The notes: generated by a model from the sequence alone, not told the origin. DNA of 6,643 bases from Gammaproteobacteria bacterium (GCA_026398715.1 JAPLSI010000173.1:17327-23969); one strand, 5' to 3'. Shown: positions 1 through 5,765, numbered from the stretch's first letter. A program made the numbers and translations.

Positions 1-419
1 CCGGAACCGTTGTCCTGGATCGAGCCCATGCGGCTGGTGATGATGGCGATCTTCGAGCCCTTGCCCAGGCGGTGATGAAGCGCATGCGCGACGCGCAGCG
101 GACCCATCGCGTTGACCTCGAACTGGCGGCGGATCGCTTCGAATGAATTCTCGTCCAGCTTGTCCAGGGTGTCGCGTTCCAGCACGCCCGCGTTCAACCA
201 CAATTCGTCCAGGCGCAGCTCGCCGAGCCGGGCGTCGAGCGCAGCCAGCGCCGCGTCGTCGGTCACGTCGATGCCTGGCTCCACGCGGGCGCCGGTCGCG
301 GCGAGTTCATCGCTGCCGTGGCGACAGACCGCGACGACCGAATCGCCGCGGCTGCGGAAATGCTTCACGAGCGCCAACCCGATGCCACGATTGGCGCCGG
401 TTACCAGGATGGTCTTCAT
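1..419 (-). CDS. Short-chain dehydrogenase/reductase (SDR), C-factor-like, N-terminal part
   Basis: Cytosolic NAD(P)-dependent oxidoreductase; the substrate cannot be read from the sequence. The first 139 residues are in the window and the 3' end lies beyond base 1. The Rossmann nucleotide-binding motif TGANRGIG is at residues 7-14, the NAG motif at 76-78, the structural/catalytic Asn at 103 (EVNAMGP), and the likely catalytic Ser in IITSRMGSI at 129. The Tyr-x-x-x-Lys pair falls outside the window. The MKTILVTGANRGIG start and the SRMGSI..DN stretch resemble the classical SDRs annotated as C-factor (CsgA-like). The ATG at 417-419 overlaps the stop of the upstream GumN-like gene as ATGA and has GGGAG six bases upstream, so translational coupling is likely. 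The family call is firm; the substrate is unknown. Position in the operon suggests a ketone/alcohol or aldehyde reaction linked to the monooxygenase (inference). Confidence 0.93.
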   Translation of the reverse strand, partial: MKTILVTGANRGIGLALVKHFRSRGDSVVAVCRHGSDELAATGARVEPGIDVTDDAALAALDARLGELRLDELWLNAGVLERDTLDKLDENSFEAIRRQFEVNAMGPLRVAHALHHRLGKGSKIAIITSRMGSIQDNGS

Positions 420-1489
420 TGCACGCTCCCTTGTGGTTCCGCGATCTGGTAACCCTTCGCGCGCAGCTTGGACAACAATCCGTCCGGCGTGACGATCTCG
501 ATCATCGGCAACGTGGCGAAACTGGTCGGGTTGGTCGCCAGCGCGGCATCCACGGCCTTCATCCATTTCGCGCGTGATTGTTCGGTTGCGTCAAGGATTC
601 CGGATTCTTTCATCGCCTCCACCTTCGCGAAGGCTTCCAGGCACGAAGGCAGCCGGTCCTTGTTCACCAGGCGGGTGAGTTCCGGCAGGTTGCCCACCGC
701 CCAGGCATTGGCACGCTGCGAGGCATGGGCGACCTCGAGTTCCAGGCGATCGAGCACGCTTCGGAAACAGGCCACGTCGTCGATATTGGACTTGGTGAAA
801 CTCTTGGCCATGCCTTTCGGATCGGTAATGGCGATGTTGACGCTGGTGGAGGTGCGCTTGATGTCCCGCTCTTTCGCGACCTCGGTAATCCTGCCGCCCG
901 TGCCGGTGCCTGAGGTCAGTCCGGCCTTTTCCAGGGCCGCCGAATACAACTTGCCGGCAGCGAAGATGGGCCGCCATTCCTCGATGGACTTGTCCTTGCC
1001 GATGTATCGCAGTTTCAACTGCGCCCAGCGCGCGTAGAGGTCGGGCGGCAATACATCCTTCAGCAGCTTGCCGTCGGCATTCTTGCGGGCACGAAGGATG
1101 GTTGGCATGGCAAAGGCGGCCTTGAACGCGCTGCCAAACCCGACCTGCATGCCCGCCTGCGGCGGCCCGATGATTTCCGTCGTGTTGCGCAACACCGCTT
1201 CGGACTGCGGCGAATACCATTCCATCTTTTCGGGCACCGGGGAAACCGTGCCAAGGATCCACAGCGCCTTGTCCCCGTTGGTCACCTTCCACAGGGCCGG
1301 TCCAGGCCGGATGCCGGACACGACGACGGTCTGCAGCGTGTTGACCCGTTCGGTAGAAGCGGATGTGGATTGGGATGCCGCAGATGCGGGGGCGGGCGTC
1401 GCCGCCGACGGCGGCGGCGTGGCCGCATTCGCCATCATTGATGCCAGAAGCAGGGAAACGGAGACAACAAAACTTTTACATGGACGCAT
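416..1489 (-). CDS. TraB/GumN-family exported protein lacking the GxxH histidines
   Basis: The protein has 357 residues. A Sec signal peptide covers about residues 1-22 (MRPCKS, hydrophobic VVSVSLLLASMMA, ANA cleavage site), followed by an Ala/Pro/Ser/Thr-rich linker to about 47, so it should be periplasmic or surface-located. The fold opens with GPALWKVTNGDKALWILGTV (64-82), the usual TraB/GumN beginning, and closes with TPDGLLSKLRAKGY (334-347), the usual family ending. In the TraB/TIKI superfamily the first strand normally ends in G-T-x-H and the C-terminal part carries a G-x-G-H. Here these positions read GTVS (80-83) and LPMIEI (328-332 region), so both putative metal-binding histidines are absent. 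The enzymatic role is therefore doubtful. GumN was named from the xanthan gum region, but its function is not established. The ATG at 1487-1489 shares its A with the monooxygenase stop (TGATG), with AAGGG about nine bases upstream. The gene ends overlapping the SDR start. Family assignment is fairly sure; function is unknown. Confidence 0.88.
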   Translation of the reverse strand: MRPCKSFVVSVSLLLASMMANAATPPPSAATPAPASAASQSTSASTERVNTLQTVVVSGIRPGPALWKVTNGDKALWILGTVSPVPEKMEWYSPQSEAVLRNTTEIIGPPQAGMQVGFGSAFKAAFAMPTILRARKNADGKLLKDVLPPDLYARWAQLKLRYIGKDKSIEEWRPIFAAGKLYSAALEKAGLTSGTGTGGRITEVAKERDIKRTSTSVNIAITDPKGMAKSFTKSNIDDVACFRSVLDRLELEVAHASQRANAWAVGNLPELTRLVNKDRLPSCLEAFAKVEAMKESGILDATEQSRAKWMKAVDAALATNPTSFATLPMIEIVTPDGLLSKLRAKGYQIAEPQGSVQ

Positions 1490-2976
1490 CAAGGACCCTT
1501 GCTTGCTGGTTTGGAAAATAACAGTGACCCGTCTTCCAGCCTGCCAAAGCGCAGCAGCAGGCTGTCGAGGGCGTAATTGTGCAGCGCCCTCCAGGGCAGT
1601 CGATCGCCCTGCTTGGGCAGGTAGACAAGCGCACGCGCAATATAGTTCGAACTCAATTGCATCAATGGGTCGGTGGTCGCCCGCACGCCCTTGGCGTCGG
1701 GCACGCAAATGGCGTTGCCGGTGCGATCCATGTGCCTGAGGACGCGGCAGACATGGCGACAGACGAGTTCCGCCTTCAGGGTCCATGACGCGTTCGCATA
1801 GCCAAAGGCCAGCGCCAGGTTCGGCACGCCGGAAATCATGCAGCCCTTGTAGACCAGCGTGTCGCCGAGTTTCACCGGCACGCCGTCGACGCTCAGCGAT
1901 ACGCCGCTCATCACTTCCATCTTCAGGCCGGTGGCGGTGACGATGATGTCTGCGGGCAGGTCCTTTCCGGATTCCAGGCGGATTCCGGTGGCGGTGAAGC
2001 GTTCGATGGTTGCGGTTTCCATCACCGCCCTGCCCGACCGCAGGCTTGCGAACAGGTCGCCATCGGGCACCAGGCATACGCGTTGGTTCCAGGGCGCGTA
2101 ACGCGGGGTGAAATGGCTGTCCACCTGCGCCGCAGATCCAAGCGCCTTGCGCACGCGAAAAAGCACCACGCGCTTCATCAGCGTCGGCAGGCGCACCGCC
2201 AACTGGTACAACACCAGGTCGCGCACCATGAATTTCAGGCGGGTAAGCCGATAGCCCGGCATGCCGGGCAGCAAGGCACGCAGGGCATTGAACAACCGAT
2301 CGACGCGCGGGCGCTCGAACACATAACTCGGCGATCGCTGCAGCATCGTTACCCGCGCGGCTTGGGCAGCAAGCGCCGGCACCAGGGTCACCGCCGTGGC
2401 GCCGCTGCCGATCACCACGACTTGCTTGTCCCGGACGTCCAGGCCCGTGGGCCAGAATTGCGGGTGCACGACGGTGCCGCGAAAGTCCGCCTCACCCGGA
2501 AACGCAGGGCGATGCGGCTCGCTGTAGCTGTAGTAACCGGTGCACAGGAAAAGAAAGTTGCAGGTCAGGGTGAGGGATGGCAATGCTTCGCCGCGATCCA
2601 CCTGCACGGTCCAGCGCGCAGCCGAACTGTCCCAGGCAGCGCTGGCCAGGCGATGGCCAAATCGAATCCGGCGGTCTATCCCTTCCTCGCGCGCGGCCTC
2701 TTTCATGTACTCGAGGATCGCCTTGCCATCGACGATGGTCTCCCTGCCGGCCCAAGGCTTGAAGGAATAGCCCAGCGTGAAAATGTCGGAATCCGAACGC
2801 ACGCCCGGGTAGCGGAACAGGTCCCAGGTACCGCCGATGCTCGCGCGGCTCTCGAGAATGGCGAAGGTCTTGCCGGGGCAGTCCACCAGCAGATGGTGGG
2901 CCGCCGCGATTCCCGACAGCCCGGCGCCTACCACCAGAACGTCCAGATGCTCGACGACGCCCGCCTCCTCAATCAT
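1489..2976 (-). CDS. EthA-like flavin-containing Baeyer-Villiger monooxygenase
   Basis: Predicted FAD- and NADPH-dependent monooxygenase that inserts oxygen into ketones to give esters or lactones, or oxidises sulfur/nitrogen centres; cytosolic. The 495 residues contain the FAD-binding GAGLSG (17-22), the BVMO fingerprint GGTWDLFRYPGVRSD (48-62), the type I BVMO motif F-R-G-T-V-V-H-P-Q-F-W-P (165-176), the NADPH-binding GSGATA (190-195) and a late ATG motif (348-350). The order and spacing of these, and stretches such as RSDSD, ERFTATGIRL, NASWTLKAEL and LPKQG, closely resemble mycobacterial EthA, which is about 490 residues long and activates ethionamide. No truncation or missing catalytic residue is seen. 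The ATG at 2974-2976 is 51 bases after the GFA stop; the nearest purine-rich stretch (GAGG) is 12 bases upstream, so initiation may rely on coupling. The native substrate cannot be told from sequence. Confidence 0.95.
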   Translation of the reverse strand: MIEEAGVVEHLDVLVVGAGLSGIAAAHHLLVDCPGKTFAILESRASIGGTWDLFRYPGVRSDSDIFTLGYSFKPWAGRETIVDGKAILEYMKEAAREEGIDRRIRFGHRLASAAWDSSAARWTVQVDRGEALPSLTLTCNFLFLCTGYYSYSEPHRPAFPGEADFRGTVVHPQFWPTGLDVRDKQVVVIGSGATAVTLVPALAAQAARVTMLQRSPSYVFERPRVDRLFNALRALLPGMPGYRLTRLKFMVRDLVLYQLAVRLPTLMKRVVLFRVRKALGSAAQVDSHFTPRYAPWNQRVCLVPDGDLFASLRSGRAVMETATIERFTATGIRLESGKDLPADIIVTATGLKMEVMSGVSLSVDGVPVKLGDTLVYKGCMISGVPNLALAFGYANASWTLKAELVCRHVCRVLRHMDRTGNAICVPDAKGVRATTDPLMQLSSNYIARALVYLPKQGDRLPWRALHNYALDSLLLRFGRLEDGSLLFSKPASKGP

Positions 2977-3027
2977 TGACGGTCAAGGCCTCATGGCGCA
3001 CGCAACTCTCGATCGCGGGCATCCGGA

Positions 3028-3462
3028 TTACTCGGGCAACAAGTCGCCGGACCCGCCCATTTCGGCAGGCATGTCCTTGAACTTGGGCAGGCCGTCGTGG
3101 ATGTGCAGTACGGTTTCCTGATAGTGGACGTGCACGCCCGGCGTGAAGGCCAGCGTCGGGATCATTGCCGCATACACGTCCACCAGTCCCATCGTCGGGT
3201 GGTCGGTGAACAGGTGGCCGCCGCAATTCTTGCACCACTTCCGGCAACTGATCGGCGTGTGGTTGTAGGTGCCGATCTTGTCGGCGCCGTCGGTTACCTG
3301 CAGCGCGCCGGGCTGCCACAGTGAGAACGCGTTCACCGGGCCCGCAGACCAATGCCGGCACGACGCGCAATGGCAGTAGCCCATCGCCGCCGGGTCACCG
3401 GTCACGTTGAATTTCACGGCGCCGCAGAAGCAGGTTCCTGCATGACTCGAAGTCTCGGCCAT
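3028..3462 (-). CDS. GFA/CENP-V family zinc-binding protein
   Basis: Small cytosolic protein of 144 residues in the family named after glutathione-dependent formaldehyde-activating enzyme (Gfa). Most single-domain members have no proven reaction. The zinc-binding cysteines are all present: CFC (11-13), CHCASC (30-35), and Cys73 with CKNCG (77-81). The CHCxxCR pattern followed by a Gly/Pro/Asn/Ala-Phe stretch (GPVNAF) is typical. Gfa catalyses addition of formaldehyde to glutathione; whether this member does so is unproven, since many homologues only share the fold. The ATG at 3460-3462 is chosen because GGGAGAG lies five bases upstream and the Cys-rich domain starts ten residues later; the open frame continues upstream as unrelated low-quality sequence. 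It is the first gene of the probable four-gene operon, ending TAA 51 bases before the monooxygenase. Confidence 0.92.
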   Translation of the reverse strand: MAETSSHAGTCFCGAVKFNVTGDPAAMGYCHCASCRHWSAGPVNAFSLWQPGALQVTDGADKIGTYNHTPISCRKWCKNCGGHLFTDHPTMGLVDVYAAMIPTLAFTPGVHVHYQETVLHIHDGLPKFKDMPAEMGGSGDLLPE

Positions 3463-3524
3463 CACGACTCTCCCAAGTGTTGAAGACAAGGACCGCAGTG
3501 ACAGCCCACGGCGTTGCCATACAT
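3462..3524 (-). CDS. Possible Cys-rich 20-residue leader peptide ahead of the GFA gene
   Basis: An ATG at 3522-3524 opens a 20-codon frame encoding a peptide with the core GCHCGPC (residues 7-13, a C-x-C-x-x-C pattern). Its TGA stop shares the A with the ATG of the GFA gene (TGATG), the same kind of coupling used between genes inside this operon. No good ribosome binding site is visible before it. The downstream gene encodes a zinc/thiol protein with its own CHCxxC cluster, which makes a thiol- or metal-responsive leader conceivable. It could equally be a chance frame in the 115-base gap. Speculative. Confidence 0.2.
   Translation of the reverse strand: MYGNAVGCHCGPCLQHLGES
3468..3474 (-). 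promoter_or_regulatory. Ribosome binding site of the GFA gene
   Basis: GGGAGAG on the minus strand, five bases before the ATG at 3460-3462. It decides the start, because the same reading frame stays open for some 260 bases further upstream. Confidence 0.75.
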
Positions 3525-3553
3525 TACGCTCGGCGCTGGATGGATGCGAGAGA

Positions 3554-3568
3554 CCGGGCACAACCCGG
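3554..3568 (-). terminator. Weak hairpin after the S8 protease gene
   Basis: On the minus strand CCGGG-TTGTG-CCCGG forms a five-base-pair GC stem with a five-base loop, nine bases after the protease TAG stop. It is followed by TCTCTC rather than a true T-run. It might attenuate read-through into the GFA operon, but it is too short to be a confident intrinsic terminator. The rest of the 3463-3577 gap shows no clear -35/-10 pair for the operon. Confidence 0.22.
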
Positions 3569-3577
3569 AACAAGTGC

Positions 3578-4783
3578 CTAGACCTGCGGCGCCTGCACCA
3601 GCCCCGCGCCGCCGTGCTGAGTCGGCAGCCCGATCGGACGCGCCGACACGCGCAACTGCTCCCAAAGGTCGCGGCCACGCAATCCCGTTGCCTGCGCCCA
3701 TAGCGCAGCGCAGCCCGATACATGCGGCGTCGCCATGCTGGTGCCCTGCATCACGCCGTAGCGGGTCGTCATCGGCTTGCTCGAATGCACTTCCACGCCG
3801 GGCCCGACCAGGTTTACTTCGCCGCCATTGGGATTGATGCCGATGGAGGAAAACGGCGCGAGGTCCAGCCTGCGATCCACGGCCCCCACCGCCAGGATGG
3901 ACGGACAGTTGGCGGGACTGTACACGGCGCTGTTGCGCGTGTTGCCGGCCGCGGCAATGATCAGGCTGTTGGCCGCGAGCGCCCTTTTCGCGATGTTTTC
4001 GTAGGCCTCGACGTAACCCATGCCCGAAAACACGAAGGCGCCGAGCGACATCGAGATGATGTCGGCGCGATTGGCCAGGGCCCAGCTGATGCCGGCGATC
4101 ACCCATTCGTCCTGGTAGCCGCCGGCATCGTTGAGCACCTTGCCGACCAGCAGCGGCGCATCGTTGGCGATGCCGTAGGCGCGACTGGACCCGCTGACGC
4201 GTCGCGGTCCACAGCAGGTACCGATGACGTGGATGCCGTGGCCGAAACCATCCTGCACCGTCGCCGCACCGGGAACGAAACTGCGCGCCAGCGGATTGCG
4301 ACCGTTGAAATCGGGATGGCCCAGGTCGAAGCCGCTGTCGAGCACCGCAACGCGAATGTCGCGCGCACTGCCCTGGCTGCCGGACACGCCCGTCGCCTGA
4401 AGCCCCCAGGTGAAATACAGGTTGTCGGCATACGGCGTGCCGATGCCCCGCCACTGCCCTTCCACCCGGTCGGCCAGCGCGTGGCCGTATTGCTCCGGTT
4501 CCACCGCGATGATGGGATTGCCGGGATCCGACAATGCACGCGCAAGCGCGAATTTCTGTTCGGGATCGACATCGACGACGGCAACGCCGACGTTTTCATA
4601 GACGACGCCGTTCAATCCGCCCAGCATCCCGATTTCGGCCGCCGATGGCAGGTCCATGCTGCTGGCCGTGCGCAGGCCTGCCGAATCGCGCAATACGCGG
4701 GACTTGTTGCCGGGCTCGTCGCGCAGGGTTACCAGGAATCGACCCGTCGGGCCCGAAGGCCAGTTGCCAGTGGAAGGTTCCAT
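3578..4783 (-). CDS. S8 family serine protease (subtilase) with I9-like N-terminal region, no signal peptide
   Basis: Subtilisin-like endopeptidase of 401 residues. The catalytic Asp is at 149 (VAVLDSGFD), the His at 182 (GHGIHVIGT), the oxyanion Asn at 281 (AAAGN) and the nucleophile Ser at 349 (GTSMATPHVSG). Residues about 14-98 (GRFLVTLRDEPG to IIAVEPEQ) resemble an inhibitor I9 propeptide, which normally chaperones folding and is removed by self-cleavage. The His block reads HGIHVIGTCCG instead of the common HGTHVAGT. No hydrophobic export signal precedes the propeptide: the protein starts MEPSTGNWPSGPTG, and an in-frame stop lies five codons upstream of the ATG at 4781-4783, so no longer in-frame start exists. 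A GGAG stands four bases before the ATG. There is no C-terminal extension or anchor. It may act in the cytoplasm or leave the cell by a non-Sec route (inference). Transcribed divergently from the OmpW gene. Confidence 0.94.
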   Translation of the reverse strand: MEPSTGNWPSGPTGRFLVTLRDEPGNKSRVLRDSAGLRTASSMDLPSAAEIGMLGGLNGVVYENVGVAVVDVDPEQKFALARALSDPGNPIIAVEPEQYGHALADRVEGQWRGIGTPYADNLYFTWGLQATGVSGSQGSARDIRVAVLDSGFDLGHPDFNGRNPLARSFVPGAATVQDGFGHGIHVIGTCCGPRRVSGSSRAYGIANDAPLLVGKVLNDAGGYQDEWVIAGISWALANRADIISMSLGAFVFSGMGYVEAYENIAKRALAANSLIIAAAGNTRNSAVYSPANCPSILAVGAVDRRLDLAPFSSIGINPNGGEVNLVGPGVEVHSSKPMTTRYGVMQGTSMATPHVSGCAALWAQATGLRGRDLWEQLRVSARPIGLPTQHGGAGLVQAPQV

Positions 4784-4815
4784 TCGACTCCAGGTTCAAG
4801 CAGGGCGACTCATGG

Positions 4816-4821
4816 ATTACA
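4816..4821 (-). promoter_or_regulatory. Possible -10 element for the S8 protease gene
   Basis: TGTAAT on the minus strand matches TATAAT at five of six positions and lies 32 bases before the protease ATG. No convincing -35 hexamer is at 16-18 bases spacing (TTGGCC occurs but at 20). Weak candidate. Confidence 0.2.
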
Positions 4822-4868
4822 CGTGGCAGCGCCATGGATGCGGCCAACGCACGCATCTTCACGAGCCG

Positions 4869-4884
4869 ATCACGAATTTGCGAT
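4869..4884. promoter_or_regulatory. Imperfect 16-base dyad overlapping the OmpW -35, possible operator
   Basis: ATCACGAATTTGCGAT pairs with its own reverse complement at six of eight symmetric positions. It sits in the divergent intergenic region, overlapping the -35 proposed for the OmpW gene, a typical place for a repressor or activator. It does not match an FNR box (TTGAT-N4-ATCAA) or a good CRP/Clp box. The regulator is unknown. Confidence 0.2.
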
Positions 4885-4906
4885 TTTTTTACACATGGCC
4901 TTTATT
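4878..4906 (+). promoter_or_regulatory. Candidate sigma-70 promoter of the OmpW gene
   Basis: TTGCGA (4878-4883) and TTTATT (4901-4906) are separated by exactly 17 bases. Each matches four of six consensus positions, and a T-run in the spacer makes this the most AT-rich spot of the window. Transcription would start near 4913, giving a leader of about 70 bases. Confidence 0.45.
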
Positions 4907-4970
4907 CGAAGCCCGTTAACTTTGCACCCCGGCAAGCAAGTGATTGCCCACCCTGCAACCCTACGACGAC

Positions 4971-4974
4971 GGAG
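4971..4974 (+). promoter_or_regulatory. Ribosome binding site of the OmpW gene
   Basis: GGAG seven bases before the ATG at 4982-4984. It settles the start against an in-frame ATG at 4895, which would place 29 non-signal-like residues before the lysine-rich signal peptide. Confidence 0.75.
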
Positions 4975-4981
4975 CTTCGCA

Positions 4982-5590
4982 ATGAAAAAGACCTGCCTCG
5001 TTTCACTGGCCCTCGCGGGCCTCCTCGCCTCCGGTGCCGCCAACGCCCAGTTCTTCGGCACCATCGGCTACACCAACGTCAATCCCGATTCCGACAACGG
5101 CGCACTCGCCGGCGCCGATGCCAGCGTCACCGATGACTGGAGCCTCACCGGCAGCCTCGGCTACAAGTTCAACCCCAATGTCTTTGCCGAACTCAACACC
5201 GCGCTTGTCGCCTACGAGCATGACGTCAGCCTGGACGGACTGGGCACGATCGCCAGTGTCGAGCACCGCCCCACCATCCTGAGCATCAACTACCAGTTCC
5301 TGCCCGAATCGAAGGTGCGCCCGTTCGTGCGCCTGGGCTTTGGCTGGGTCGCCCTGTCGGGCGAACAGTCCAAGGGTGCGCTGGCCGGCCTGGATGTGTC
5401 GGCGAGCAACTCCAACGGCCTGGTCTATGGCGGTGGCGTGGATTTCTTCGTCGCTGAAAACCTGTTCCTGCGCGCCGATGTTTCGAAGCTCGACTTCGAC
5501 ACCGACGTGAACGTGGAAACCCTCGGCGACGTCGGCACCGCGAACGTCGATCCGCTGGTGATCGGTTTCTCGCTCGGCTACCAGTTCTGA
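4982..5590 (+). CDS. OmpW/AlkL-family outer membrane beta-barrel protein
   Basis: Small outer-membrane protein expected to form an eight-stranded barrel; family members have been linked to passage of small hydrophobic molecules and to stress responses. It has 202 residues: a Sec signal peptide at 1-22 (MKKTCLVSLALAGLLASG, cleavage after ANA) and a mature part of 180. Family hallmarks are the stretch HDVSLDGLGTIASVEHRP (80-97, matching the HD..L.GLG....KHLPP region of OmpW), RPFVRLGFG (113-121), the late strand LFLRADVSKLDFDTD (161-175) and the C-terminal GFSLGYQF, whose final Phe is the usual BAM recognition signal. Length is close to the roughly 200-210 of E. coli OmpW. It stands alone on the plus strand, divergent from the protease and followed by a hairpin, so it is probably monocistronic. 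Family call sure; direct orthology to E. coli ompW is not shown. Confidence 0.93.
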   Translation: MKKTCLVSLALAGLLASGAANAQFFGTIGYTNVNPDSDNGALAGADASVTDDWSLTGSLGYKFNPNVFAELNTALVAYEHDVSLDGLGTIASVEHRPTILSINYQFLPESKVRPFVRLGFGWVALSGEQSKGALAGLDVSASNSNGLVYGGGVDFFVAENLFLRADVSKLDFDTDVNVETLGDVGTANVDPLVIGFSLGYQF

Positions 5591-5600
5591 TTTGTCGCGC

Positions 5601-5637
5601 GCCTTGCTGGCACGGGCCGGTCCCGCGCCAGCAAGGC
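5601..5637 (+). terminator. Strong hairpin downstream of the OmpW gene, terminator without T-run
   Basis: GCCTTGCTGGC (5601-5611) and GCCAGCAAGGC (5627-5637) form a perfect 11-base-pair stem. After one A/C mismatch the stem continues with CGGG (5613-5616) and CCCG (5622-5625) around the loop CCGGT. It begins ten bases after the OmpW TGA. No T-run follows (AAGCACATCG), nor on the opposite strand, so it may be a T-less terminator or an mRNA 3'-end stabiliser. Confidence 0.6.
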
Positions 5638-5676
5638 AAGCACATCGCCGTCCCAGGGGAAAGTGCTGTTGGTGGC

Positions 5677-5705
5677 TTGGACGGCGCAGTCCGTCCGGCT
5701 ATCCT
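5677..5705 (+). promoter_or_regulatory. Possible promoter of the M1 aminopeptidase gene
   Basis: TTGGAC (5677-5682) and TATCCT (5700-5705) are 17 bases apart; matches to consensus are three and four of six. The dyad GGACGG (5679-5684) / CCGTCC (5691-5696) lies over the -35 and spacer, and the 9-mer CGTCCGGCT occurs at 5692-5700 and again at 5715-5723. The remaining gap to 5765 shows no proper ribosome binding site near the ATG; the only AAGGA is about 32 bases upstream. Confidence 0.3.
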
Positions 5706-5765
5706 CGCCTTCGGCGTCCGGCTGCAAGAAGGACCGCCATCCCTTCCCCACCACGGCATCCTTCC

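Noticed and set aside
1400..1416. GC-rich inverted repeat CGCCGCC-GAC-GGCGGCG as a terminator
   Set aside because: It lies inside the Ala/Pro-rich linker codons of the GumN-like gene, where GC-rich repeats are expected, and has no T-run.
2969..3022. 17-codon minus-strand frame in the GFA-monooxygenase gap whose stop overlaps the monooxygenase start
   Set aside because: No ribosome binding site and no notable composition. It could assist coupling, as the monooxygenase lacks a strong site, but a chance frame is the simpler reading.
3463..3723. Longer GFA start using the open frame upstream to 3723
   Set aside because: The extra residues are Arg/Ser-rich shadow sequence overlapping the protease gene, and a good ribosome binding site precedes the ATG at 3460-3462.
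3942..3957. Inverted repeat TTGCCG-GCCG-CGGCAA
   Set aside because: It encodes the conserved Ala-Ala-Gly-Asn oxyanion block of the protease; symmetry is explained by codon use.
4596..4862. Minus-strand frame starting upstream of the protease, considered as a frameshifted signal peptide for it
   Set aside because: Its start (MKMRALAASMALPRV) is too short and not hydrophobic enough for a signal peptide, and it shows no propeptide-like sequence after the overlap with the protease N-terminus.
3722..4981. Long plus-strand open frame running into the OmpW gene
   Set aside because: His/Arg/Gly-rich antisense shadow of the subtilase, whose catalytic motifs are intact on the other strand.
4895..4984. 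Longer OmpW start at the ATG at 4895, in frame with the gene
   Set aside because: It would put 29 residues without signal-peptide character before the MKKTC signal peptide, would lie within the predicted promoter, and GGAG is correctly spaced only for the ATG at 4982.
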